DNA of 64,000 nt, from NCBI RefSeq assembly GCF_902388705.1, contig NZ_CABMQJ010000002.1:118857-182856 (forward strand). The letters are read 5' to 3'. The notes beneath the pieces were generated by a model that saw only the letters and a program-made list of their open reading frames with translations, was not told the DNA's origin and did no database searches. Position 1 is the stretch's first letter. Every line of letters starts with the position of its first letter. This DNA comes from an uncultured Alistipes sp. GTDB taxonomy: Bacteria > Bacteroidota > Bacteroidia > Bacteroidales > Rikenellaceae. The position numbers and the translations under genes were made by a program. This document shows, one piece after another, positions 16,093 through 24,830 of the stretch.

Positions 16093-17706
16093 ATGTATTG
16101 CGTCCGACTTGCCACCGCTCTGCTCCTGCTCATCAGCCCCGTCGGCTGCCAGCGCGTACCCGACGCCCTGTCCGGGGCCGAAACAATCGTCATGGAGCAT
16201 CCCGACAGCGCCGTAAAACTGCTGCTGACCATACCCTCCCCGGCAAAAAAACTATCCCGGCGCAACTATGCGCATTATGCGCTGGTAATGACGCAGGCGC
16301 GTTACCTTTCCGGTGAAAATATGGTCGGCGATACGCTCTCCGACATAGCCCTCGACTACTACCAGGCCCACACCCGGGATTTCGTCCCCGTACAGAAAGC
16401 CTACTACTACGCCGCAAAAATAGCGCACCAACGGCACCAGCCCGAACTGGCGATGTCGCTGCTGCTCAACAGCCGCCGGGCGCTGCCGGCGAAAGGGGAG
16501 TGGGAACGGCACTATGTCCTGGAAACATGGCTCGGGGTATTCTGCGGCGGACAACACCTGTTCGAAGAGAAAGTCCGCCACGCAATGCGCGCGTACGCCT
16601 ACGCCGACAGCCTCGGCCGCGACGACTGGCGCTGTATTTCGCTCGGCGACCTCGCACATGCATATATGGGGCTCGACCGCTACGACAGCATGGAATATTA
16701 CGCCCGGAAAGCCCTCCGACTGGCCGAAGAAAAAGGCATCACGGAAAACACCTCCCCGAAATGGGCGATGCTGATCGAGGGCGCCATCAGACGTAAGGAT
16801 TACGCGGCCGCAGAGGAGTACTGGAACCGGGGGTACCAACACGCCGAAGAGCGTGTGCGGTACTCGTGGATCAAGACCCTCGCCGAAATACGCAACCGGC
16901 AGGGGCGCTACGACGCAGCGCTGCACCTGCTGGACAGTTCCCGGATGATGTGCGCCGACACGTCGCACTACACCTCGCGCGCCCTATGGGCGTTCCATGC
17001 CGCGGAAGCATGGGAGGGCAAGGGAAACCCGGCAAAAGCCCTCGACGCACTGAAATATTACTGTGCGCTGAAGGACTCGATCGACGACGAGATACACGGC
17101 GCCGATGTGCTCAACACCCGTGAATTGTGGCAATACGAACAACTGAAAGCACAGAATTCGACTTTACAGGGGCAGAAGCGGCTCCGCGAACGCCTTGTTT
17201 ACCAGACGATACTGCTGTGTGCGGCCTTGCTGCTGCTCGGCGCATGGATAGCGATGCGCATATGGCACCGCACCAAACTCCGCCAACTGGCCCAGCAGCG
17301 GCATATCGTAGCGCAGAAAAACGAACTGGTGGAGATGCGGCGCAAGGAGGAACAATTGCGCACGACATTCTTCTGCCAGCTCAACAGCCGTTTCATCTCG
17401 CTCGTCAAACAGGGCGGCGACACGAAAAAATGCCGGATGTCGGACGCCGAGTGGCAGACGATATTCAACCATGCCGACGCCGTTTTCGACAATTTCACCG
17501 TCCGGCTGCGACAGCAGTTCCCGGCCCTGAACGAGGAAGATATCCGCTATTGCTGCATGGTTCGCATGCGCCTTTCGCAGGCTGAAATAGCAGGCGTGGT
17601 GTGCCTGGAAAAGGACTCCGTAAAAAAACGCCTGAAACGCATCCGCACCGAAAAACTGGCATCGGCAAAGGGCACCACGCTGGAGGAAATCCTCTCCGGA
17701 TTGTAG
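16093..17706 (+). CDS. Membrane-anchored TPR protein with C-terminal HTH-like domain
   Basis: A 537-residue protein starting MYCVRLATALLLLISPVGCQ, with a lipobox (SPVGC). Residues about 35-360 are helical TPR-like repeats (for example LGDLAHAYMGLDRYDSMEYYARKALRLAEEKG). One TM segment follows (about 378-400, LLCAALLLLGAWIAMRIW), then a coiled coil and a C-terminal region with FPALNEEDIRYCCMVRMRLSQAEIA and VCLEKDSVKKRLKRIR, which looks like a LuxR/sigma-type HTH. Bacteroidetes carry many such putative membrane-bound regulators. The layout suggests an envelope TPR sensor acting on a cytosolic DNA-binding tail. A lipid anchor plus a TM segment is unusual, and the lipobox may instead belong to an uncleaved signal. 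Target genes are unknown. Confidence 0.75.
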   Translation: MYCVRLATALLLLISPVGCQRVPDALSGAETIVMEHPDSAVKLLLTIPSPAKKLSRRNYAHYALVMTQARYLSGENMVGDTLSDIALDYYQAHTRDFVPVQKAYYYAAKIAHQRHQPELAMSLLLNSRRALPAKGEWERHYVLETWLGVFCGGQHLFEEKVRHAMRAYAYADSLGRDDWRCISLGDLAHAYMGLDRYDSMEYYARKALRLAEEKGITENTSPKWAMLIEGAIRRKDYAAAEEYWNRGYQHAEERVRYSWIKTLAEIRNRQGRYDAALHLLDSSRMMCADTSHYTSRALWAFHAAEAWEGKGNPAKALDALKYYCALKDSIDDEIHGADVLNTRELWQYEQLKAQNSTLQGQKRLRERLVYQTILLCAALLLLGAWIAMRIWHRTKLRQLAQQRHIVAQKNELVEMRRKEEQLRTTFFCQLNSRFISLVKQGGDTKKCRMSDAEWQTIFNHADAVFDNFTVRLRQQFPALNEEDIRYCCMVRMRLSQAEIAGVVCLEKDSVKKRLKRIRTEKLASAKGTTLEEILSGL

Positions 17707-17827
17707 AAATATACCCCCTGCACCGCCAGCAAGCAAGCCACAACCAAAAGGTAATCAGCGGCTTTTATCAAATCTGCATTTCACTATTATACCCCCGTAT
17801 CCGGCCTGTTATTCCCGGGCCGGATTT

Positions 17828-17835
17828 TAACTTTG
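17828..17835 (+). promoter_or_regulatory. -7 box upstream of the small membrane protein gene
   Basis: TAACTTTG matches TAnnTTTG and lies 89 nt before the ATG at 17924. Nothing else is recognised in 17707-17923. Confidence 0.45.
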
Positions 17836-17923
17836 CCGCAATGAATTATCGGCCCTGCGCCTCGCACGCAAAGGCGCCCGCATATCCCCGCCGGACGAAA
17901 ACACCCACTTATTTAAAATAAAA

Positions 17924-18379
17924 ATGCAGAAGTTCAACTACACCCCAAGCAATCCCTTTTCGGGCTCCGTTTCTTCGCTGGCCATCGGCGCCGGCATGGT
18001 CATCGTTCCGCTCGTATGGCCTTTCGGCATCCGCATCGGCCGTACGCCGATTCTCGGCCCTACGGCCGTAACGATCATCTTCGTACTCGGAGGGCTCGCG
18101 CTACTCGCATTCACGGCGCTGGAAATCACCAAGGCCCGCAAGCTTATCGCACAGGGCGGCGAAATAACCGTCGACGGCGATCAGGTTACGATACCCGTCG
18201 TAAAGAAAGGCGCCGTGGTCCTGGAATCGTTCAAACTTTCCGAGGTCGAACGCACCAAATTCGACGAAGAGGAAAACGAGTTCAACATCTCGCTGCCGTC
18301 CGACCACCATGTCATCCGCGGTGCATTCTTCGACAGCGCCGATGCGTTCGAGGCATTCAAATCGGTTTTCGAAAAATAG
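17924..18379 (+). CDS. Small membrane protein of unknown function
   Basis: 151 residues. Two hydrophobic segments (about 15-37 and 44-68) are followed by a soluble acidic, beta-rich cytosolic domain (EITVDGDQVTIPVVKKGAVVLESFKL and on, about 78-151). That arrangement resembles the PH-like domains of YdbT/DUF304-type membrane proteins, but I do not recognise the family with confidence. It has its own promoter-like -7 box. It lies upstream of a lipoprotein gene and the protease pair on the same strand, 262 nt from the next gene, so cotranscription is uncertain. Confidence 0.65.
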   Translation: MQKFNYTPSNPFSGSVSSLAIGAGMVIVPLVWPFGIRIGRTPILGPTAVTIIFVLGGLALLAFTALEITKARKLIAQGGEITVDGDQVTIPVVKKGAVVLESFKLSEVERTKFDEEENEFNISLPSDHHVIRGAFFDSADAFEAFKSVFEK

Positions 18380-18641
18380 GAAATCCCACCGCCTGCCAAT
18401 ACATGCGCTCCCGTATCCTGCAGAAAAACGCTCCGTGCGGAGCCGGACTGTCGTTTTGTTGTTGCAGCCCCGGCAACGTGCATGGCTGAACTCGTTTTCC
18501 CCGTGCGGGCCTACCGCATAGAGGCTCCGAAGAGTCCCCGTCGGTATGATGGCCATGTCCGTCATACCGACCTCTGCAGCCTTTTCCTGACATTTACCCT
18601 ATAACAAACATCCAGTTCTTATTTTTTCAACCAATCCAACA

Positions 18642-19283
18642 ATGCGCCAAATCATCAATCTGGCCGCTGCGGCCATCGTAACCGCTGTATTTTCTTCCTG
18701 CTCGGCACTCACGGGCTATCCCACAGACTCCGAGGCCAGTTACGCCAAGGCTATCGAACTCACGAAAAAAAGCGTCGATACCGACAAATTCAAAATCTAC
18801 TCGCTCCTGTTCATGGAGGGCGAAGCCCTGTCGGACAATCTCATGGCCGTAACGGCAAAACTGGTCAACAAGGACAACCAGGCATTCAGCCAGACCTATT
18901 ACATGAACGGAACCGAGCCTACGGCACTGCGCGAGGTGCAGCAGACGTTCGAAGCCCCCGCCTACGAAACCACCGTCGGCATCGACCTCACGCAACTCGA
19001 CGCGGCGAAAATCGCCGCACAGATTGCCGAAGCCAAGACGATGCTTCCCGAGGGACATTCGTACAAGTCGGTCGGCTACTACGAAATCGAGGAGGAGGTG
19101 CCGGCGGGAAACGAGGCATTCAACCGCGGCAAGAAATTCGGCACGCAGCACACCACGTTCATCGTACGCTTTACCGAAGACGGCAAGGAAACGGAAAGCA
19201 GTGCCGGCAAAACGGCATATATCTACTACGAGGGTAAGGTAACCGTCGCTGACGACGGTTCGCTTTCGATCGAGGAAAATTAA
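18642..19283 (+). CDS. Lipoprotein of unknown function
   Basis: 213 residues with a clear signal and lipobox (AVFSSCSAL, lipidated Cys at 20). The mature part is a compact alpha/beta domain with repeated charged strands (MEGEALSDNLMAVTAKLVN, QHTTFIVRFTEDGKE, GKTAYIYYEGKVTVADDGSL). No known family is recognised. It is probably anchored in the periplasm or at the surface. The next gene starts 92 nt later on the same strand. The 260 nt before it (18380-18641) show no gene or clear promoter. Confidence 0.7.
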   Translation: MRQIINLAAAAIVTAVFSSCSALTGYPTDSEASYAKAIELTKKSVDTDKFKIYSLLFMEGEALSDNLMAVTAKLVNKDNQAFSQTYYMNGTEPTALREVQQTFEAPAYETTVGIDLTQLDAAKIAAQIAEAKTMLPEGHSYKSVGYYEIEEEVPAGNEAFNRGKKFGTQHTTFIVRFTEDGKETESSAGKTAYIYYEGKVTVADDGSLSIEEN

Positions 19284-19375
19284 CTTTTTTCGGTTTCAAG
19301 CACGGTTTTCAGCCGTTTTTTCCTAAATTTACAGAATCAACGTCCACAAGAGGACTTTGTCATAACACAGACAAC

Positions 19376-20710
19376 ATGAAAACTACTCACTCATTCGTCA
19401 CTCCGGTTCTGGACTCCACGCAGAGCAAAGTCAACATGGAGGCCTACGAGCAGGCAATCGACCGCTATAACGAGGGAAGCCACCTCGAAGCGTTCCATCT
19501 GCTGCTCGACCACCTGAACCCGGAATTCCGCACCAAATACGGCAACGCCGGCGGTACGGAGTTCCATATTCCCCACGGTTCCATTCTGGTAAACATCCTC
19601 GTCGCAGGGGACAAACTGCAAATCAGCGCCGATTTCCTGGAGCTGCCCGAGAAAGGCCGCGTCGCCATGCTGCGCCAGGTCGCCGACCTGAACATCAACC
19701 GCCTGATGCTGCCGCGCTTCCGCAAGAATGGCGACACGCTGAAGATGGAATACGCATGCCCGTTGTCGCAGAGCCATCCGCACAAAATCTATTTCATCCT
19801 GCGCAACATCTGCCACATCGGCGACCGCTATGACGATGAATTCTGCGCGAAATTCGGCGCACGGCGCAGTTACGAGCCGCAGATTACGCCATATCCGGAG
19901 GAGGAAACGACCCGCATTCACGAAGCGATACGGCAAACCTGCCGCGAAACGCTCGACGCGGTAAAAGAATACGAAGCCGAACGCAAATACGGCTACTCGT
20001 GGAACGTAATCGACACGGCTTTCTATAAAATTTCCTATTTCGCACATCCGCAGGGGCAGTTGATGAACGACCTCGACAAGGCCATCGACGATATGGACAA
20101 GGAGCTTCCGGTAGCAGAGTTGGTGGTAAAAGGCAAGGCGTTTCTGGAAAAACTGCTGGCGATGCCGCGCGAAGAGCTGGCACGCGACCTCTATTTCGTC
20201 GACACGCTGGTTTCGACCAAGCGCCGCTCGTCGCTGAATAACGTCCAGGAGAACTTCAAGGACGTTTATCTGGAAGCAAACGAGGCTATCGAAGCCGAAA
20301 ACTACGAGCGCAGCGCTGTCCGCATCCTTTACAAATTCTACGAAATGTATTTCTACAACGACGTGCAGGACGACCTGAACGCCGTGGTCGCAAATGCGCT
20401 CCGCAAATCGGCCGGCAAACCGATGGAGGAGGCATCGGAGATACTCTTCGAAGCGCTCGAGAAAGTCATGGAGGACGACCTCACTGCCGACGACGGGGAC
20501 GAAGACGAAGAATCGGGCGAACTCGGCATCGCGGCAGCCGCGGCAGTCGAACAGGTACAGCAGATGGCCGCCGCCATGCAGGGGGAGGTCGTGGCCATGC
20601 AGGCCGCCATGCAGCAGGCGCTGGCCAAAGGCGACATGGCCGAATACATGCGCCTGGCGCAGGAATTCCAGCAGAAGATGATGGAACAAGCCCTCGGACA
20701 ACAAAAATAA
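19376..20710 (+). CDS. Cytosolic YbjN-like-domain protein paired with the protease gene
   Basis: A 444-residue protein without signal peptide or TM segments. After a short helical start, residues about 55-165 form an alpha/beta domain with the look of the YbjN/type III chaperone fold: FHIPHGSILVNILV, ISADFLELPEKGR, YACPLSQ, GDRYDDEFCAKFG. The middle is helical. The tail has an acidic stretch (DDLTADDGDEDEESGE) followed by about 55 residues rich in Ala, Met and Gln that should form an amphipathic helix. The same domain pattern recurs at the C-terminus of the protease encoded 20 nt downstream, so the two proteins probably act together. The function is unknown; a chaperone- or adaptor-like role is inference. 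Confidence 0.72.
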   Translation: MKTTHSFVTPVLDSTQSKVNMEAYEQAIDRYNEGSHLEAFHLLLDHLNPEFRTKYGNAGGTEFHIPHGSILVNILVAGDKLQISADFLELPEKGRVAMLRQVADLNINRLMLPRFRKNGDTLKMEYACPLSQSHPHKIYFILRNICHIGDRYDDEFCAKFGARRSYEPQITPYPEEETTRIHEAIRQTCRETLDAVKEYEAERKYGYSWNVIDTAFYKISYFAHPQGQLMNDLDKAIDDMDKELPVAELVVKGKAFLEKLLAMPREELARDLYFVDTLVSTKRRSSLNNVQENFKDVYLEANEAIEAENYERSAVRILYKFYEMYFYNDVQDDLNAVVANALRKSAGKPMEEASEILFEALEKVMEDDLTADDGDEDEESGELGIAAAAAVEQVQQMAAAMQGEVVAMQAAMQQALAKGDMAEYMRLAQEFQQKMMEQALGQQK

Positions 20711-20730
20711 CCGCTCAAAACCGCATATTC

Positions 20731-21813
20731 ATGGAACAGAACAATATTTACAAGTCGGTATTCAAAGTCACCCACTCGGGCGGCTCCGGGAGTTGCTTCT
20801 ACCTGAAAAGCTACGACCTTTTCGTAACGAACTACCACGTGGTCGACGGGTTTCGCGATGTCGCCATCCACGACAACGACCGGAATCCCTACCTGGCGAA
20901 AGTCGTGCTGGTCAATCCGGCACAGGATATCGCCCTGCTGGCAGCCGAGGGGGATTTCTCGGCGCTGCCCGAAATCGCACTTGCCGGTGACGACACGCTG
21001 ACCATCGGCCGCAAAGTCTATGTCGCCGGATACCCCTACGGCATGCCGTTCACGATTACCGAAGGTTCGGTGTCGTCGCCCAAGCAGCTGATGGACGGCA
21101 AATATTACATCCAGACCGACGCCGCGGTCAACCCCGGCAACTCGGGCGGCCCCATCCTGAACGACGACAACGAAGTGGTCGGCGTGACGGTCAGCAAATT
21201 CACGCAGGCCGACAACATGGGCTTCGGCATCCGGGTCGAAACACTCCATGCACTGCTGAATTCAATCGGCGAACTGGACCGCACGGTCTTTCAGGTGCAG
21301 TGCGGCAGCTGCGAGGAACTCATCGCCGAAGAGGAGGAGTTCTGCCCGTCGTGCGGCGACAAGTTGCCGGAAGGTGTTTTCGAGGTGCGCGAGCAGTCGC
21401 CGCTGGGCGGATTCGTCGAGTCGGCCATCGAACAGATGGGTGTCAACCCCGTGCTGGCACGCGACGGGTACGACTCGTGGCTCTTCCACAAAGGCAGTTC
21501 GGAAATCCGCATCTTCGTCTACGACAACAACTACCTCTTCTCGACGTCGCCAATCAACCTGCTGCCAAAAAAAGAGGTGGAGAACGTGCTGGACTACATG
21601 TTGAGCGAGGATTTCGGCCCCTACAAACTGGGAATCGAGGGGCGTCAAATTTACATCGCATACCGCATCCACCTTTCGGACATCACCGATGAGTCGGAGG
21701 ACGAAATCCGGAAAAACATCGTCAACCTCGCTTTCAGGGCCGACGAAATGGACAACATGCTGGTAGAGCGTTTCGGCTGTGAATTCTCGGAATATTCGAA
21801 GACCGACGCATAA
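20731..21813 (+). CDS. Cytosolic S1C (HtrA-type) serine protease with zinc ribbon and YbjN-like domain
   Basis: A 360-residue protein with three parts. Residues 5-180 are a trypsin-like S1C domain with triad His36 (NYHVV), Asp66 (AQDIALL) and Ser138 (NPGNSGGP). Residues 191-208 carry a zinc ribbon (Cys191, 194, 205, 208: CGSC, CPSC). Residues about 225-360 match by eye the alpha/beta domain of the preceding gene product. No signal peptide and no PDZ domain are visible, unlike exported DegP/HtrA enzymes, so it should work in the cytosol. It follows its partner by 20 nt and ends at a strong terminator. The catalytic residues look intact. The substrate is unknown. Confidence 0.85.
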   Translation: MEQNNIYKSVFKVTHSGGSGSCFYLKSYDLFVTNYHVVDGFRDVAIHDNDRNPYLAKVVLVNPAQDIALLAAEGDFSALPEIALAGDDTLTIGRKVYVAGYPYGMPFTITEGSVSSPKQLMDGKYYIQTDAAVNPGNSGGPILNDDNEVVGVTVSKFTQADNMGFGIRVETLHALLNSIGELDRTVFQVQCGSCEELIAEEEEFCPSCGDKLPEGVFEVREQSPLGGFVESAIEQMGVNPVLARDGYDSWLFHKGSSEIRIFVYDNNYLFSTSPINLLPKKEVENVLDYMLSEDFGPYKLGIEGRQIYIAYRIHLSDITDESEDEIRKNIVNLAFRADEMDNMLVERFGCEFSEYSKTDA

Positions 21814-21838
21814 CAGCTCGCACACAGCAATAAAGCAA

Positions 21839-21868
21839 GGGCAGGATTTACGTAAATCCTGCCCTTTT
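21839..21868 (+). terminator. Intrinsic terminator after the protease gene
   Basis: A 12-bp perfect stem GGGCAGGATTTA/TAAATCCTGCCC with a 2-nt loop, then TTTT, lies 26 nt past the stop codon. Confidence 0.9.
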
Positions 21869-21983
21869 CAATCGCGGCATTCCGCATCCGCCTAACCGAA
21901 TATCTCTTTCAACTCGAGCCACAGGCTCATCGGACGCTCACCCATGTACGGCAGGCCTTGCCCTGCGGCGTCCGCGACCTCGC

Positions 21984-23249
21984 CTAATTTTTCAGGTAGA
22001 ACGAGGATATGCGGACAGTGCGGCGGTTTGCCTGCATCAGGTACCTGTACTCATAGGCGCCCCCGCGGCTGACGAGCACCGACGAAGTGATGCCGTCGAA
22101 ACTCCGCAGGTCGTAGCGCCGCGTCGGCCCCAGCCCCATATACGGCGTCACGAAAAGCGTTTCACCGTCGACGCACAGCCTCACGGCCGAACGCCTCAAC
22201 TCACCGAACAGCAGCCAGCAGGAGGCAAAGAGCATCAGTCCGGCCGCCAGCACGACCGGGAAAGGGGTCTTCGTATCCGCATCGGACAGGAAATAAACCA
22301 GCAGGGCGCTGAATCCGAAAAAAAGCAGGGTAGTCGCCGCGAGCATGTATCCCCGCCACGAGAAGCGGGATACGACGGCATGCCGGCCCGCAGGTACCGC
22401 ATGGTCGCGCACAAAGACCGCGCCCCACAGGAGGATGACGACACCCGACAGGACATACAGCGTCCACCTCCAATTGCGGGCTCCGGCTTTCAGGGTGAGG
22501 ACATACGGAGAAACGGCAAAAGGCTTTCCGCCGAATGACAGCTGCGGGACGAGTGTACAGCGTTCCGCACCCCGAGAATCTATCCGGTACCTGTAAACGT
22601 ACTCATCCTCCCCGTTCACAGCGGAATACCCGGTCGAAAACGGCATACATCCGACACCGTTCACCATCAGCAAAGGCTGCGCCTGATCGGGTTTCCGGCC
22701 GCAGACCAGCCGGACGACATATCCGCCCGTCCGGGCCATTGCGGCGGTATCCGGTTCGAGCCGGCACTGCGGCTGCACGACAGCGGTATCGGGCCGGATT
22801 GTGATGACCAGCCCCTCGCAGCGGCACGTCCGGCCGCCCACGACCGCCGAGGTCCCCGGCACAGTCACGTCGCCGCTTACCGGGGAACGCACCAGGTAAC
22901 GATAAGCATACGTATCGGAGCGGGTCGTAACACCGTTGACAATCGACATCTGCGAGCCCTGCGAGCGCCCGAGTTCCCGGACAAGGGTCAGGGCTCCCCA
23001 ATGCGGCTGCGCGATGGACTCGATTTCCCCGGACGCCGTATACGACACCTCGAACTCCTGGAAAACCCGCGGCTGCTGAGGCGTGACCTCGATTCCGAGC
23101 TGCTGCGCCTGCACGGGAATGCCGCCGCACGCCGCTCCCGGACAAGCCGACGGTAGTGCCGTTTCAGCCTCCCGGGAAAAAGCATCGGGCGCAAACAGGG
23201 CAAACAGCATGACGATCAGCGCAAAGCTCCGGCAACAGGTTTTCTTCAT
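21984..23249 (-). CDS. BatD-like membrane protein
   Basis: A 421-residue protein starting MKKTCCRSFALIVML with a signal peptide. Two Ig-like BatD repeats follow: the first with GIEVTPQQPRVFQEFEVSY and SQGSQMSIVNGVTTRSDTYAYRY, the second with EDEYVYRYRID and SFGGKPFAVSPY. Three TM segments (about 255-365) and a small C-terminal cytosolic beta domain complete it. BatD belongs to the Bat aerotolerance operon (moxR, batA-E) in Bacteroidetes. Here it stands alone, so it is probably a BatD-derived orphan. The frame continuing upstream of 23249 is not coding: the promoter lies there. Confidence 0.72.
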   Translation of the reverse strand: MKKTCCRSFALIVMLFALFAPDAFSREAETALPSACPGAACGGIPVQAQQLGIEVTPQQPRVFQEFEVSYTASGEIESIAQPHWGALTLVRELGRSQGSQMSIVNGVTTRSDTYAYRYLVRSPVSGDVTVPGTSAVVGGRTCRCEGLVITIRPDTAVVQPQCRLEPDTAAMARTGGYVVRLVCGRKPDQAQPLLMVNGVGCMPFSTGYSAVNGEDEYVYRYRIDSRGAERCTLVPQLSFGGKPFAVSPYVLTLKAGARNWRWTLYVLSGVVILLWGAVFVRDHAVPAGRHAVVSRFSWRGYMLAATTLLFFGFSALLVYFLSDADTKTPFPVVLAAGLMLFASCWLLFGELRRSAVRLCVDGETLFVTPYMGLGPTRRYDLRSFDGITSSVLVSRGGAYEYRYLMQANRRTVRISSFYLKN

Positions 23250-23275
23250 ATTCGTCAGGTTTCGTGAATCGCCTC

Positions 23276-23283
23276 CAAAGATA
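23276..23283 (-). promoter_or_regulatory. -7 box of the BatD-like gene
   Basis: TATCTTTG on the minus strand, 26 nt before the ATG at 23249. No good -33 element is seen. Confidence 0.6.
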
Positions 23284-23360
23284 CGAATAATCGCGCTTCC
23301 GGCCAGTGCTCCGGCCTCTTTTTTCAAAACGAACGAGGCCACAACTCCCCTGTAAAAACA

Positions 23361-23390
23361 CATCCCGGGATTCTCAGAATCCCGGGGATG
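23361..23390 (-). terminator. Terminator of the redox operon
   Basis: CATCCCGGGATT and AATCCCGGGGATG form a near-perfect hairpin (one bulged G). On the minus strand it is followed by TGTTTTTA. It lies about 35 nt past the stop of the last gene. Confidence 0.75.
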
Positions 23391-23424
23391 CATTCTACAC
23401 TGAATTACACGCAAATAAACGGTA

Positions 23425-24819
23425 TTACAGGTTGTCCTGCTTAAGGTGCTCCACATACTTGTCGATACGCTGCATCTCCTGCGGTATGCGGATATTCTGG
23501 GGACAATGCGGCACACATTGGTTGCATCCGATGCAGCGGCTGGCCTGGCGGAGCTTCGGTACGCTGCGGTCGTAGCCCACGAGGAATGCGCGGCGCGCCG
23601 TGCGGTAATTTTCATCCTGCGACGATACGGCCACGTTTCCCTCGTTGACACACTTGTTGTAATGGAGCAGGATAGCCGGAATATCCAGTCCGTAGGGACA
23701 CGGCATGCAGTATTTGCAGTCGTTGCAGGGAATCGTGGGGTAGCGGAGCATCAGCTGCGCCGTTTCCTCCAGGAATTCCTTGTCCGCATCGGTCAGCACG
23801 TCGAGCGGCGAATAGGTGCGCAGGTTGTCCTGCAGGTGCTCCATGTACGTCATGCCGCTCAACACGGTCAGCACGCCGGGGAACGATCCCGCAAAACGGA
23901 AAGCCCACGACGCGACGCTTGACGAAGGGCGGCGTTCCTTGAGGTGGGCGGCGACATGGTCGGGCACGTTCGACAGGCGTCCGCCCAGCAGCGGCTCCAT
24001 AATGACGGCAGGAATACCCCGTTTCTCGAGCTCGCCATAGAGATACTCCGCATCGGTATTGCGCGTGTTCACCTCCTTGGCATGTTTCCAGTCCACGTAG
24101 TTGAGCTGTATCTGCACGAAATCCCACTTTATTTCGTCATGGCGCGATAGCAGGTAGTCGAACACCTCGATTTCGCCGTGGTAGGAGAATCCCAGGTTGC
24201 GGATACGTCCCGCCCCGCGTTCGGCAATCAGGAAATCGAGCATCCCGTTATCGAGGTAGCGGCTGCGGAGGGCCGCCATGCCGCCCATGCCGATACCGTG
24301 CAGCAGGTAATAATCGATATAATCGACCTGCAGGGCCCGGAACGAGTTACGGTACATCTCCATCGAGGCCGCACGGCTGTGGGTCGACGGATCGAAATTC
24401 GAAAGCTTGGTCGCAACGAAGAACCTGTCGCGCGGATGACGCTTCAGGGCGATACCCGTCGCGGTTTCCGACCACCCGCGGACATAAGCCGGGGAGGTAT
24501 CGAAATAGTTGACGCCGTGTGCGATGGCATAATCGATCAACTCGTTCACGGCCTGCTGGTCGATTTCATCGCCCGAACCGTCGGATCGGGAGCGCGTCGG
24601 CCAGCGCATACAACCATACCCCAGCAGCGACACCCGCTCTCCCGTTTTGGGATTGACGCGGCAGGTCATCTCGCCGGCCGGGACTCCGTCTGCAGCAGTC
24701 GCACTCCCGGCTGCGCCGCCTTTGGGTTTACATCCGTAGAGGGCGGCGGTCGTGGCCGCCGTTCCGGCGCCGAGTACTTTCAGGAATTTCCGGCGGTCTA
24801 TCTTTTCTTTCTCTTTCAT
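23425..24819 (-). CDS. Tat-exported aldo/keto reductase with two C-terminal 4Fe-4S clusters
   Basis: A 464-residue protein starting MKEKEKIDRRKFLKVLG, a twin-arginine signal with a lipobox-like Cys (ALYGCK). The central aldo/keto reductase barrel holds the tetrad elements NYFDTSPAY, ATKLSN and YYLLHG. The C-terminal ferredoxin part has CNDCKYCMPCPYG and CIGCNQCVPHC. Such AKR-ferredoxin fusions are common in anaerobes and are thought to take electrons from Fe-S partners rather than only from NADPH. It ends the redox operon, 11 nt after the polyferredoxin gene, which could deliver the electrons. Substrate unknown. Confidence 0.88.
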   Translation of the reverse strand: MKEKEKIDRRKFLKVLGAGTAATTAALYGCKPKGGAAGSATAADGVPAGEMTCRVNPKTGERVSLLGYGCMRWPTRSRSDGSGDEIDQQAVNELIDYAIAHGVNYFDTSPAYVRGWSETATGIALKRHPRDRFFVATKLSNFDPSTHSRAASMEMYRNSFRALQVDYIDYYLLHGIGMGGMAALRSRYLDNGMLDFLIAERGAGRIRNLGFSYHGEIEVFDYLLSRHDEIKWDFVQIQLNYVDWKHAKEVNTRNTDAEYLYGELEKRGIPAVIMEPLLGGRLSNVPDHVAAHLKERRPSSSVASWAFRFAGSFPGVLTVLSGMTYMEHLQDNLRTYSPLDVLTDADKEFLEETAQLMLRYPTIPCNDCKYCMPCPYGLDIPAILLHYNKCVNEGNVAVSSQDENYRTARRAFLVGYDRSVPKLRQASRCIGCNQCVPHCPQNIRIPQEMQRIDKYVEHLKQDNL

Positions 24820-24830
24820 GGCTGTAACGG

